Assembly (NCBI RefSeq): GCF_900104145.1
Contig: NZ_FNLB01000001.1
Coordinates: forward strand, 248,001-312,000
Length of the DNA stretch: 64,000 nucleotides
Source of the DNA: Pseudovibrio sp. Tun.PSC04-5.I4
GTDB taxonomy: Bacteria; Pseudomonadota; Alphaproteobacteria; Rhizobiales; Stappiaceae
Direction of reading: 5' to 3'
Below the pieces are notes generated by a model. The model did not search any database. It was not told the DNA's origin and worked only from the letters and a program-made list of their open reading frames with translations. Each line of letters starts with the position of its first letter. The first letter of the stretch is position 1. The translations under genes were made by a program, and so were the position numbers. Shown in pieces: positions 8,835-18,041 of this stretch.

Positions 8835-9962
8835 TCACTTTGAGTAGGGATCGGCAGCATCGCGCAAACCGTCACCAAAGAAGTTAAGTGCAAGCACAGC
8901 AATCACCACCATCACACCTGGCCAGAACAGCCATGGAGCGTTGGCGATGGAGTGAATGTTTTGCGCTTCTTGAAGAAGAACACCCCAGCTGACCACGGGT
9001 TGGTGCAAACCAATGCCAAGGAAAGACAGAGACGTCTCCGCTACAATCATTCCCGGAATGGCAAGCGTCACAACCGCAATGATATGGCTGATGAAACTTG
9101 GCACCATGTGGCGCACCAGAACACGAGGGACTGAACAACCGTCTAAGCGGGCCGCCTTTACAAAGTCCTCCGATTTGAGCGAGATAAATTTGCCGCGCAC
9201 CACACGAGCCAGACCTGTCCATCCGATGATGGAAAGAATAACTGTGATCAGAAGGTATGTTTGCAGTGGTGGTGTATCTGGCGGAATAGCGGCTGCCAGA
9301 CCGATCCAGAGCGGAATGCTTGGCAAGGACTGTAAAAACTCCACGACACGTTGTGTCATGGTATCAACCCAACCGCCGAAGTAACCTGAGGCTCCGCCGA
9401 TCAACACGCCGAGCACAAGGCTGAGTGTCACACCGACAAGACCAATGGTCATAGAAACGCGGGTGCCGTGAATGGTCCGGCTCAACACATCGCGGCCAAG
9501 GCGATCAGCTCCCAGCAGAAACATGCGGTCCCGTTTTTTGACAGGTCCGAAGAGGCGACGTTCTCCTGGAATAAAGCCAAACATCTTGTAGGGTTTGCCT
9601 TTGACGAAGAAGCCAAGTTTCACCACACGGCGCGGATCTTCAACAAACGTGCGACGACCAGAGTTGTAGTCAATCTTTGAGCGATACCCCAGCACATGCG
9701 GTTGGAACACAGTGCCTTCTTTGGTCTCCAACAACCAATGGATGCTCTGTGGCGGCGCATAGGTGTTGCGCACACTAAAATCATTGGGGTCATGAGGGGC
9801 GAGGAATTCTACAAACACCGCAATCAGGTAAATCAGCAAGGTGATTATACCACCAAGCATGCCCAGTTTGTGCTTGCGGAACCGGCGCCACATCAAACGC
9901 CACTGGCCTTCATAGGCTTTGGAACTGACCGGAGTTCCGGTAATCTCAACAGCGCTCATCAT
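8835..9962 (-). CDS. Dpp/Opp-type ABC transporter permease (DppC-like)
   Basis: A 375-residue inner-membrane permease. The N-terminal region has a short cytoplasmic segment and a first membrane helix at about residues 37-55 (LGMLGGIITLLIYLIAVFVE). A large periplasmic insertion follows, up to about residue 150. Then comes the LLGADRLGRDVLSRTIHGTR motif and the transmembrane core with an EAA-type loop near TGLARVVRGKFISLKSEDFV. The insertion of roughly 90 residues is long for DppC and is shared with transporters of large SBP-5 substrates. Its ATG overlaps the stop of the preceding permease gene by four bases (ATGA), which shows translational coupling. It pairs with the DppB-like protein to form the channel. 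Confidence 0.93.
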   Translation of the reverse strand: MMSAVEITGTPVSSKAYEGQWRLMWRRFRKHKLGMLGGIITLLIYLIAVFVEFLAPHDPNDFSVRNTYAPPQSIHWLLETKEGTVFQPHVLGYRSKIDYNSGRRTFVEDPRRVVKLGFFVKGKPYKMFGFIPGERRLFGPVKKRDRMFLLGADRLGRDVLSRTIHGTRVSMTIGLVGVTLSLVLGVLIGGASGYFGGWVDTMTQRVVEFLQSLPSIPLWIGLAAAIPPDTPPLQTYLLITVILSIIGWTGLARVVRGKFISLKSEDFVKAARLDGCSVPRVLVRHMVPSFISHIIAVVTLAIPGMIVAETSLSFLGIGLHQPVVSWGVLLQEAQNIHSIANAPWLFWPGVMVVIAVLALNFFGDGLRDAADPYSK

Positions 9963-10963
9963 AGGCCTCCACTGTTAAACTGGCGGCGAATGCGTGGGTC
10001 AAGCCAAGCCAAAAGAATGTCAGAGAACAAGGTTCCCAGCACCGTAAGGAAGCTGAGGAACATGATAAGTGCAGCAGCTAGATACATATCTTCCTGACGC
10101 AAAGCATCCAGCAACAACGGGCCAGTTGTTTGCAGGCCGAGTACGATGGAAACGATGGTGGAGCCAGATACGATCTGTACAAACAGCTCATTCAGGCTCG
10201 ACACGAACGGGTTCAAGGAGTGACGCACGGGGTACTTGGTCAACACCCAATACTCTGGCATGCCTTTGGCACGGGCGGTCACAACATACGGGCGATGCAA
10301 CTCATCCAGCAGGTTGGCGCGGATGGTGCGGATCACGCTGGCTGTTCCCGCTGTGCCAAGCACAACCATCGGGATCCAGATATGGCTCATCAGATCGCCA
10401 AACCGGGCGAAAGACCATGGAGCATTAACGTAATCTGGTGAGAACAGGCCACCAACGCTCTGCCCAAAGTAGCGGAAAGACATGTACATCAAGACAAGTG
10501 CGAGAAGGAAGTTCGGTACGGCGAGGCCGATAAAACCGAAGAAGGTGGCAACATAGTCACCAAGGGAATATTTGCGAACGGCAGAGAAAATGCCAACCGG
10601 GATGGCAACAGTCCAGATGAACGCCATGGAAAAGACAGAGAGCAAAGTCGTCATGCCCAGGCGGCCCCAGATAAGCTCCTCCACGGGCAATTCATAGCTG
10701 AACGAGCGCCCTAAATCTCCATGGACAACAATCTTCCAGATCCAGTCAAAGTATTGAGCCATAACGGACTTGTCCAAGCCGTATAGCTTCCGCAGACCAT
10801 CAGCCTCGACAGCTGTGATGTAGTCTCCATCAAGTGAAGCCTCAAGCACCATTCGGTCAATAAAGTCTCCGGGCGGCAGCGTGATCACCAAAAACGCGAC
10901 GAGAGAAATCGCGAGTAGGGTCGGGATCATCAGCAGGACCCGTTTGACAACAAACATTCCCAT
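9959..10963 (-). CDS. Dpp/Opp-type ABC transporter permease (DppB-like)
   Basis: A 334-residue inner-membrane permease. It has the typical DppB N-terminus (residues 4-28, a membrane helix ending in LVAFLVITLPPGDF), a periplasmic segment with the LYGLDKSVMAQYFDW block, and a core of five helices. The EAA loop is RTIRANLLDELHRPYVVTAR followed by KGMPEYWV. Two ATGs are possible (10963 and 10957); spacing does not settle it. It follows the solute-binding protein gene after a 73-base gap holding a strong hairpin, and overlaps the next permease gene by four bases. Confidence 0.93.
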   Translation of the reverse strand: MGMFVVKRVLLMIPTLLAISLVAFLVITLPPGDFIDRMVLEASLDGDYITAVEADGLRKLYGLDKSVMAQYFDWIWKIVVHGDLGRSFSYELPVEELIWGRLGMTTLLSVFSMAFIWTVAIPVGIFSAVRKYSLGDYVATFFGFIGLAVPNFLLALVLMYMSFRYFGQSVGGLFSPDYVNAPWSFARFGDLMSHIWIPMVVLGTAGTASVIRTIRANLLDELHRPYVVTARAKGMPEYWVLTKYPVRHSLNPFVSSLNELFVQIVSGSTIVSIVLGLQTTGPLLLDALRQEDMYLAAALIMFLSFLTVLGTLFSDILLAWLDPRIRRQFNSGGL

Positions 10964-10990
10964 TTACAGCAGATATCCTAGTTGAAAGGC

Positions 10991-11019
10991 TCTGCCCCTT
11001 CGCAAGTAGAAGGGGCAGA
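10991..11019 (-). promoter_or_regulatory. Intercistronic hairpin between solute-binding protein and permease genes
   Basis: TCTGCCCCTTC (10991-11001) and GAAGGGGCAGA (11009-11019) form an 11-bp perfect stem with a 7-base loop. It lies just after the stop codon of the binding-protein gene. No T-run follows, so full termination is unlikely. Such hairpins between binding-protein and permease genes commonly protect the upstream mRNA segment and raise binding-protein yield; that role here is inference. Confidence 0.55.
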
Positions 11020-11036
11020 TTGGGTCTGGCTATCGA

Positions 11037-12992
11037 TTACTTCTTGGAAGGATCGATGTAGAAGCTGGAGAAGTTCACCGGAGCAGGCCCCGGGTACAAC
11101 CAACCTTCCAGCAACGTATCTGGAACGTTACGCAGTTTGTTGCTGATGGAGCGGAAGCCACCACCCGGCAATGCGATGCCCATGCTCAGGAAGTTATCTG
11201 CAGAAAGCTGCATAAATTCTTCCATCAACGCAGTCTGTTCATCACCCACCTTGGTTGGCACCAGATCAGTAATCTCAAACATACGCTTGACGCCTGCAGG
11301 CGGCTCGGTTGGGACAACGCCTTCGCGAACGACTGCGTCGGCATTTATCTTCAGATCATGCCAAGCATCCCAGCCTTCCCAGTTGCCATGCTCTTTGAAG
11401 TTGGTGAGACGCTCAAGGTTCACCAGTGGGAACTGACCACAGCCGTTCTCACCTACCCAGATTGTGATCTCCTTTTCCTGGCTCATCAATGACGCCATGT
11501 GGATCTCATCACTGGCCACGCTTACCACCACTTCAAGACCCAGCTCCTGCCAGTCTTTCGCGATGATCTGCATCATATCCACCCAATCAGGACGGAAGCC
11601 TTGGTTCACATGAACAATGAATTTGAACGGCTTACCATCTGGACCAAGGCGTTTTCCGTCGGGACCCATAGGCAGGATCTTGTCGAGATGTTCCGCTGCC
11701 AGCTCAGGGTCATACTGGGTGTACTGACGCGCCAGCTGTTCATTGTAGTACGGAGATTCCGGACGTGGGCTAACCTGAAACGGCTCGCCTTGCCCCAGAT
11801 ACACAGCATCAATGATCAAGTCACGATCCATGGCGAGAGACAAGCCAATGCGGAAGTCCTTGCTCTGGAACACCTCAGCTTTTGTAGGATTAGGATGGTT
11901 CATGGCAAACATGAACTGAGCGCTGTTGTAGTTACAGCTGTTTGCAGTAACCAGACGGTATCCGCCACGTTTTTTGTTATCAAAGAAAACGGAACGGTTT
12001 GGCGGTGTCGAAATGTTGCGTGGAGAAATGTCCACTTCGCCCTGAATGGTCTTCAGCAGTGCAACTTCCGGATCTTTCGCCAGTACCCATGTGCGTTTGT
12101 CGATGTATGGCAACTGGTTACAAGCGCTATCGACTTTCCAGTAATACGGGTTGCGCTCAAATGTGAAGCGCTCTTTACCCAGAAACGATTCCTTTGGCAT
12201 CCATGCCAGCATGGTTGGACGGCTCGGGTCGTTATGCTCTGCGTTTTTGCCGTATGTGCCGATGCGGCCAAGCCACCACTTGCCGAAGTTTGCTTCACCC
12301 GCATCTGCCATCATTTTGGCAACGCCATCCGGGTTCAGATCCTTCATGAAATCTTTGACGTAATGTTCAGCAAACTGCACGATGCGCTGGCCATATGGGG
12401 ATGCCATGTCCAACATGAACACGCCGTTTGGCTTGCTCCAGGAGAAGCGGATGGTCGTGTCATCCAGAGCTTCAACTTTGGCTTCTTCCCCGCCAACGAT
12501 GAACATCTTGCGAGGACCCTTTGGGTTAATCTCGCGGTTGGTTTCGATGTAATCCCACCAGAACTTAATGTCATTGGCAGTAAATGGTTTGCCGTCAGAC
12601 CACTTCAAACCATCACGTAGTTTGAAGGTGTAAGATTTTGCATCGGCGGAAATATCCCAGCTTTCCGCAATGTTTGGCAATACTTCAGATCCATCCGGGC
12701 TCCAACGCACCAAAGGATCGTAACCATACCGGCGGTAATCACCAACTCGAGAACCGGCATAAATGTCGGTCATCTCGCCGCCGTACATGCCGATGCCCTC
12801 AATCCCCTCAACAACGAGTGGATTAGCCGGCAAACGGTCGGCAACAGCTGGCAGACCAGACATCTGATCCAGAGCAGGTGCTTGGTTGTAGGCTGTACAT
12901 TGGTTGGCAGAAGCTGCGCTAGATGCAGCCACAACTGCCAGCGCGCTCACTGTTCCGGTAAAAATGACCTGCCGGCTACGTTTCAAATTCAT
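11037..12992 (-). CDS. Extracellular solute-binding protein, family 5 (periplasmic)
   Basis: A 651-residue periplasmic binding protein for the Dpp-type transporter. The signal peptide spans about residues 1-30: basic MNLKRSRQ, then a hydrophobic core, ending SSAASA before NQC. The SBP_bac_5 features are ESWDISADAKSYTFKLRDGLKWSDGKPFTANDI in the N-terminal lobe and DFRIGLSLAMDRDLIIDAVY in the second lobe. At 650 residues it is longer than dipeptide-binding proteins (about 530) and in the range of family-5 proteins that bind oligosaccharides. A TTG at 13010 extends the frame, but GGAGG eight bases ahead of the ATG at 12990-12992 fixes the start. It is the first gene of the minus-strand operon and is divergent from LacI 2. 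Confidence 0.93.
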   Translation of the reverse strand: MNLKRSRQVIFTGTVSALAVVAASSAASANQCTAYNQAPALDQMSGLPAVADRLPANPLVVEGIEGIGMYGGEMTDIYAGSRVGDYRRYGYDPLVRWSPDGSEVLPNIAESWDISADAKSYTFKLRDGLKWSDGKPFTANDIKFWWDYIETNREINPKGPRKMFIVGGEEAKVEALDDTTIRFSWSKPNGVFMLDMASPYGQRIVQFAEHYVKDFMKDLNPDGVAKMMADAGEANFGKWWLGRIGTYGKNAEHNDPSRPTMLAWMPKESFLGKERFTFERNPYYWKVDSACNQLPYIDKRTWVLAKDPEVALLKTIQGEVDISPRNISTPPNRSVFFDNKKRGGYRLVTANSCNYNSAQFMFAMNHPNPTKAEVFQSKDFRIGLSLAMDRDLIIDAVYLGQGEPFQVSPRPESPYYNEQLARQYTQYDPELAAEHLDKILPMGPDGKRLGPDGKPFKFIVHVNQGFRPDWVDMMQIIAKDWQELGLEVVVSVASDEIHMASLMSQEKEITIWVGENGCGQFPLVNLERLTNFKEHGNWEGWDAWHDLKINADAVVREGVVPTEPPAGVKRMFEITDLVPTKVGDEQTALMEEFMQLSADNFLSMGIALPGGGFRSISNKLRNVPDTLLEGWLYPGPAPVNFSSFYIDPSKK

Positions 12993-13386
12993 TGCAAAAT
13001 CCCTCCGCAAGCTTTGTGTAAAGAGTACGAATGACGGCGCGTCACTGTAATCCTTTTCACTTTTTTGCTCAAATATGTGACACGGCTATGACAAATACCC
13101 GTCTCATATTATTGCTTGCCAGCAGGTCTCCTCCCATGCCGACATCCTCATGAAACCTACATAAATCCCAGAATTGCAACAGTTATGACTTCCAATTCTT
13201 CTTGTTACACCCCGAAAATTAGTATAAACACATATTTGTTAGCCTAAGAATGCAAAGGTGTAACGTTTACATATTTTTGGCTTCGTTTTTTCATGACCGT
13301 TTTATGAAGAATTGATTCATAGAGACCCACATTACCTAATATATGAGCGTTACATAATAAATTGGGCAGGCGAGGATTTTTTTGAG
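12993..13386. promoter_or_regulatory. Divergent promoter region of the sugar locus
   Basis: These 394 bases separate the transporter operon (leftward) from the LacI 2/GH95 operon (rightward). No gene is supported here. The middle is AT-rich (13170-13310) and contains a LacI-type operator candidate at 13259-13271. Both operons probably start here and share control. Confidence 0.5.
13259..13271. promoter_or_regulatory. Candidate LacI-type operator
   Basis: TGTAACGTTTACA is a near-perfect palindrome around a central CG, of the kind bound by LacI-family proteins (TGTAAAC half-site on the right, TGTAAC on the left). It lies 116 bases upstream of the LacI 2 start and 267 bases upstream of the transporter operon. 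Binding by LacI 1 or LacI 2 is inferred. Confidence 0.45.
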
Positions 13387-14415
13387 ATGACTGATATTCG
13401 TCGTGTAGCAGCGGTCGCTGGCGTATCTACGGCCACAGTTTCGCGCGTCGTAAACAACACTGGCCCTGTCAATGCCAAGACGCGCGAAAAGGTCCAGCAG
13501 GCCATTTTGGAGTTGGATTACCGCCCTAATAAAATGGCAAGTAGTCTGCGCCAGAAAGAGTCTCGCATCGTCGGTATTTTACAGACCGATCACACAACCC
13601 ATTTCAGTTCCCTGTTTGCAGATGCAGCGGAAGACACTCTGTTCAACCACGGCTTCACCACCATCATGAGCAACACGTATGGTGAGCGCGCTATAGAAAA
13701 AGAGCAGATCGAATTTCTGTTGGATATGCGCGTTGGCGGCGTATTATTGCGCCCCTTTAAAGACACCACACATATTCCCTCTGTTTTTGACCGGCTTGGG
13801 AAAGCGAATGTGGCGTGTGTGCTGGTAGAGAGCTATCCGGTTGATCCGCTGCAGTTTCATACCAACCTCAACAATGCGCAGGGCGGACATCTGGCGATCA
13901 CTCATCTGCTGGAATTGGGGCACCGCTCTATCGGCGTTCTGCTCCCCTTTGAGCCATGGCACACAGAAGGTCCGCATGATCAGCGTCTCACCGCAGTTCA
14001 TCGCGCCGTTGCCAAATGCCCCACACCCGTTGATTTGCACATCAAACGCCACAACACCAAAGATCAAGTTGCCTTCGGGTATGAGGCTGCTCGTTCACTT
14101 TTACAAAACAACCCTCAAATCACAGCTCTCTTTGGAACAACAGATCTTCTTGCTGCAGGGGCACTCCATGCCGCCCAAGAGATGAACCTGTCTGTTCCCT
14201 CAGACCTCTCGATCATTGGGTATGACGACAGTTATGTCGCCTCCTCCATGCATCCTCGTCTGACCACGGTTTCTCAACCCATTGACGCGCTGGGAGAAGC
14301 CACAGGGAAACTGCTCGTATCCATCATAGAACAACCCACAATCCCACCACGGTCAGTTTCCATTTCCAACATTTTGAAGGTTCGGGACAGCACTGGACCT
14401 GCTCGCACGATTTAG
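13387..14415 (+). CDS. LacI-family transcriptional regulator 2
   Basis: A 342-residue LacI-type regulator. The helix-turn-helix is at residues 3-25 (IRRVAAVAGVSTATVSRVV), hinge YRPNKMASSLRQ, then the ligand-binding core with GHRSIGVLLPF, ALFGTTDLLAAGALHAA and IIGYDDSYVASSMHPRLTTVSQP. An upstream ATG at 13312 would add 25 residues that do not resemble the family; the ATG at 13387 places the HTH at the very N-terminus, as is usual. GH95 starts nine bases after its stop, so the repressor and fucosidase are cotranscribed. It probably represses the divergent region 12993-13386 until a sugar from the target glycan appears. Confidence 0.92.
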   Translation: MTDIRRVAAVAGVSTATVSRVVNNTGPVNAKTREKVQQAILELDYRPNKMASSLRQKESRIVGILQTDHTTHFSSLFADAAEDTLFNHGFTTIMSNTYGERAIEKEQIEFLLDMRVGGVLLRPFKDTTHIPSVFDRLGKANVACVLVESYPVDPLQFHTNLNNAQGGHLAITHLLELGHRSIGVLLPFEPWHTEGPHDQRLTAVHRAVAKCPTPVDLHIKRHNTKDQVAFGYEAARSLLQNNPQITALFGTTDLLAAGALHAAQEMNLSVPSDLSIIGYDDSYVASSMHPRLTTVSQPIDALGEATGKLLVSIIEQPTIPPRSVSISNILKVRDSTGPARTI

Positions 14416-14424
14416 GACATCTAC

Positions 14425-16935
14425 ATGCCGATTACTGATTTATTTCCTGAAACAGACCCCGCCCTCACTTTGTGGTACGACACGCCTGCCGCCCATTGGA
14501 ACGAGGCGCTTCCGCTTGGAAATGGCCGCCTTGGCGCGATGGTCTATGGCGAACCGCTTAACACCCGCATTCATTTGAACGAAGACACGCTGTATTCCGG
14601 CGAACCAACCCGCATTTACCCTGTTCCCGAGATTGCAGGCCAGATCGGTCACGTGGAGAAGCTACTCAAAGATGGCAAGCTCTTTGAAGCGCAAGAGTTT
14701 GTGCGCCAGAACTGGACCGGCAGACAAGGGCAAGCCTATCAGCCCGTTGGCAATCTCTTCCTCACCATGGCAGATCAAAGCCCCGTCAAGACCTATCGCC
14801 GTGCGCTGGATATTCGCCGCAGCTTGCACCTTGAGTCTTTTGAGCAAAACGGTACAACCTTTGAACGGACAAGCTTTGCCAGCTTCCCGGACAATGTGAT
14901 TGTCATTCGCCTCACAGCAAGCCAAGCTGGCGCTTTGTCCTTCAGCCTTCGTTATGACAGCCCGCACCCGACCTGCCGCACAACACAGGAAGCAGAGAAC
15001 ACCCGCTTGCATCTGCGCGGTCAGGCTCCTGCGTTCACCAGCAGCCGCGTGATTGAGCGGATCCAGCACGACGACGAACAAGACCGAAACCCTGAAATCT
15101 TCGGCACAGATGGCAAATTGCGCCCGTTCGCTGAAAATGAACAGGACGGGCATCGCGGCGGCATCGTTTACAGCGAAGATGGTCTTGGCGAAGGCACCTA
15201 TTTTGAGGCTGGCCTTTCCGTCGAACTAGAAGGCGGCACACTGCGCACTGAACTCGGTGAATTGCACATTGAAGGTGCAACCGCAGTCACAATTCGCCTT
15301 GCCATGGCAACAAGCTTCAATGGCCCGGACAAAAGCCCAAGCCGAGACGGGAAAGACCCGGCCCCAATCGTCAGAAACGCATTGGAAGCAGCGGGCGCAA
15401 TTTCCTACGCCGAGATATTCCAAAGGCACACGGACGATGTACTGCAATTGTTTGACCGCGTATCACTCAAGCTAGGCAATGCCCAAGTGCCAGATCTGCC
15501 AACCAGCACACGATTGGAGCAGTTTCAGACCAAGGGCGATCCTGCTCTTGCATCGCTGCAATTCCAATATGGCAGATACCTTCTGATTGCGTCTTCCCGT
15601 GCTGGCTGCCAACCGCCAAACCTGCAAGGCATCTGGAACAATCTGCGCCGTCCTCAATGGTCCTCCAACTACACCATGAACATCAATCTGGAGATGAACT
15701 ACTGGCCCGCAGAGACCACCGCACTGTCTGAACTGCATGAGCCTTTGTTCATGCTTATTGAAGAGCTTGCTGTTTCAGGGGCTCGCACTGCAAAGAAGAT
15801 GTTCAATGCTCCGGGTTGGTGTGCATTCCACAACACCACGATCTGGCGCGACAGCGTACCCTCCCCGTCCGATCCTGCCTCGGCTTTCTGGCCGATGGCT
15901 GCGGGTTGGCTGCTCTCTCACATGTGGGAGCATTTCTTACATACGGGCGACAAGGTCTTCCTGAAAGAGCGGGCTTATCCGCTTATGAAATCCGCCGCTG
16001 AGTTTTACGAATGGTGGCTCTGCGAAAACAAGGATGGGTATCTGGTGCCAAAAGTCAGCACCAGTCCGGAAAACCGGTATCTGGATGAGGACGGTCACGT
16101 CATCACCGTGGATCAGGGCAGTACCATGGATTGCGCCATCATCCGCGAGACCTTCACCAACACAGCAGTTGCTGCGAAATTGCTGGGCCTAGACGACAAG
16201 CTGGCAGACAATCTGGAAGCCAAAGCCGCAAAGCTACTGCCTTATCAGATTAGCGCGCAGGGAGGGGTGCAGGAATGGTCTCAGGACTTCAAAGAATTCA
16301 TGCCAACTCATCGCCACCTCTCTCATCTCTATGGTCTGTTCCCCTGTGATCAGATTGGCAAAGATACCCCTGACCTGCTCAATGCCTCAAAACGTACGTT
16401 GGAAACGCGCGGCGATATTGCAACCGGCTGGAGCATGGGTTGGAAAATCTGTTTGTGGGCCCGCGTTGGGGATGGCGACCATGCCTATAAGATCATCCAT
16501 AACATGTTCAATCGCGTGGAGAACGAAGCGCCGAAGAGCGAAAACGGTGGCCTTTACGGCAACCTTATGATCGCACATCCGCCGTTCCAGATTGACGGTA
16601 ACTTTGGCTATACGCGCGGCGTTGCCGAAATGCTGATGCACTCGACCAAAACCGGCATTGAACTTTTACCGGCCTTGCCATCCAAATGGGCTGACGGAGA
16701 GGTTAAAGGTCTGCGTGCGCGTGGTGGGTTTGAAGTGGACATGAGCTGGCAAGATGGCAAGCCGACGGCTGCGACTATTCTCAGCCATCACGGTGGAGAC
16801 CTGAAGGTGATCAGCAAACACGCATTTGCAGGCTCAAACTTCGATCAGGATCTGCAGATCCATGTGGCAACGCAAAAAACGGAGGTTGGCGAGACGTTGA
16901 CGCTTCGTTTTGAAAGTGTTTCTGCTCATGCATAG
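14425..16935 (+). CDS. Glycoside hydrolase family 95 (alpha-L-fucosidase or alpha-L-galactosidase), cytoplasmic
   Basis: An 836-residue enzyme that should release terminal L-fucose or L-galactose by inversion. The N-terminal beta domain starts LTLWYDTPAAHWNEALPLGN, the standard GH95 opening, followed by GRLGAMVYG and HLNEDTLYSGEP. The (alpha/alpha)6 catalytic part contains N-I-N at residues 419 and 421 in MNINLEMNYWPAE, SPEN with Glu549, and QIDGNFG with Asp724. By family knowledge, the two Asn, the Glu and the Asp correspond to the catalytic set of Bifidobacterium AfcA. No signal peptide is present, so it acts on oligosaccharides already imported, consistent with the adjacent transporter. 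The length fits the family (about 780-850). Fucose versus L-galactose specificity cannot be decided from the sequence. Confidence 0.95.
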   Translation: MPITDLFPETDPALTLWYDTPAAHWNEALPLGNGRLGAMVYGEPLNTRIHLNEDTLYSGEPTRIYPVPEIAGQIGHVEKLLKDGKLFEAQEFVRQNWTGRQGQAYQPVGNLFLTMADQSPVKTYRRALDIRRSLHLESFEQNGTTFERTSFASFPDNVIVIRLTASQAGALSFSLRYDSPHPTCRTTQEAENTRLHLRGQAPAFTSSRVIERIQHDDEQDRNPEIFGTDGKLRPFAENEQDGHRGGIVYSEDGLGEGTYFEAGLSVELEGGTLRTELGELHIEGATAVTIRLAMATSFNGPDKSPSRDGKDPAPIVRNALEAAGAISYAEIFQRHTDDVLQLFDRVSLKLGNAQVPDLPTSTRLEQFQTKGDPALASLQFQYGRYLLIASSRAGCQPPNLQGIWNNLRRPQWSSNYTMNINLEMNYWPAETTALSELHEPLFMLIEELAVSGARTAKKMFNAPGWCAFHNTTIWRDSVPSPSDPASAFWPMAAGWLLSHMWEHFLHTGDKVFLKERAYPLMKSAAEFYEWWLCENKDGYLVPKVSTSPENRYLDEDGHVITVDQGSTMDCAIIRETFTNTAVAAKLLGLDDKLADNLEAKAAKLLPYQISAQGGVQEWSQDFKEFMPTHRHLSHLYGLFPCDQIGKDTPDLLNASKRTLETRGDIATGWSMGWKICLWARVGDGDHAYKIIHNMFNRVENEAPKSENGGLYGNLMIAHPPFQIDGNFGYTRGVAEMLMHSTKTGIELLPALPSKWADGEVKGLRARGGFEVDMSWQDGKPTAATILSHHGGDLKVISKHAFAGSNFDQDLQIHVATQKTEVGETLTLRFESVSAHA

Positions 16936-17258
16936 CCTATAAAACACCCAGGAAAATGGCTTGGCTCGTTAAGAAACTGCAACAAATACCTTGTAGTTAC
17001 TTGGAGCCATTCCAGGGTTCTTAAGGAATTGGGTGCACCGCAACATATGTTTCGGTGAATTTCTTGATATTTCATTGGCATTTCATACCAAGGTTGAAGC
17101 ACAGTCAGAGGCAACCGCGTTCTGCGGTCCCAAAACGCGATCACATCGCACCAAAAAACCTTACATTTCCGTAGCCTTCCTCGCAGGGGAGGACTTTTCC
17201 TTATGACAGTTTTGTCTGGTCACGGGCAAAACCTTCCAGCTTTTACTGAGAGACGCCA
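16936..17258 (+). other. Intergenic stretch between GH95 and ThuA 2
   Basis: These 323 bases hold no supported gene. Short hairpins are visible (ACCGC/GCGGT near 17117-17131 and CCTC/GAGG near 17180-17195), the latter followed by a short T-run at 17195. A second promoter for the ThuA 2/Gfo 2 pair may lie here. Confidence 0.4.
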
Positions 17259-18041
17259 ATGATCAAGACCATTGTGTGGGGCGAAAACGTCCACGAGCAA
17301 AAAAATAAAATTGTTGCTGATATTTACCCCGGTGGGATGCACAGCCACATTGCAGCTGCCTTGAACAAGGACCCGCAAATTTCGGCGGAAACAGCGGTTC
17401 TTCAAGACCCGGAACATGGCCTGAGCGAAGAACGCCTTGCCGACACTGATGTTTTGATCTGGTGGGGACATGCAGCGCATGGTGATGTCTCCGACGAGGT
17501 CGTAGAACGTGTATGCAATCGCGTTTGGGGCGGCATGGGCATGATCTTCCTGCATTCTGCCCACTTTGCAAAACCATTCAAGCGTCTGATGGGCGCTCCG
17601 TGTAACCTGACTTGGCGCGAAGCTGGCGAGCGTGAGCGTCTTTGGGTCACATCCCGCAATCACCCGATCACAGCAGGTATTCCTGACAGCTTTGAGCTGG
17701 AAAACGAAGAGATGTACGGCGAACCGTTTGGTGTGCCGGAACCATTGGAAACAGTCTTCATCAGCTGGTTCCAGGGCGGTGAAGTGTTCCGCTCCGGCCT
17801 GACTTATAAACGCGGTGCCGGCAACATCTTCTATTTCCGTCCCGGCCACGAGACCTACCCAACCTATCACAATGAGCTGGTTCAGCGGGTGATCTCCAAC
17901 GGCGTGAAATGGGCCCACAACCCGTTGCCGAAAATTGCAAATCCAAATGCAGCGCCTAACGTACCGACCGAGCAGGCACCGGAGAAGATTGAAGAGCGCG
18001 GTCCGCGTTTGCATCAGGCAGGTGAAGAGGGCTTCCGCTAA
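17259..18041 (+). CDS. ThuA-domain protein 2
   Basis: A 260-residue cytoplasmic ThuA-family protein and paralogue of the one at 2562. It starts IKTIVWGENVHEQ; the family blocks are DVLIWWGH near residue 68, FLHSAHFAKPFKRLMG near 100-116, NEEMYGEPFGVPEP, and FRPGHETYPTYHN near 190. The C-terminal 50 residues differ from ThuA 1. Its stop codon TAA (18039-18041) shares its last base with the ATG of the following Gfo/Idh/MocA gene (TAATG), so the two are translationally coupled. This repeats the dehydrogenase/ThuA pairing on the other side of the locus, but in the reverse gene order. The most probable role is handling an oxidised (3-keto) sugar intermediate; the chemistry is not proven. Confidence 0.9.
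   Translation: MIKTIVWGENVHEQKNKIVADIYPGGMHSHIAAALNKDPQISAETAVLQDPEHGLSEERLADTDVLIWWGHAAHGDVSDEVVERVCNRVWGGMGMIFLHSAHFAKPFKRLMGAPCNLTWREAGERERLWVTSRNHPITAGIPDSFELENEEMYGEPFGVPEPLETVFISWFQGGEVFRSGLTYKRGAGNIFYFRPGHETYPTYHNELVQRVISNGVKWAHNPLPKIANPNAAPNVPTEQAPEKIEERGPRLHQAGEEGFR

Noticed and set aside
11499..12620. 373-codon plus-strand open frame
   Set aside because: It lies entirely antisense to the well-supported solute-binding protein gene; composition is that of a shadow frame and it has no ribosome-binding site or family match.
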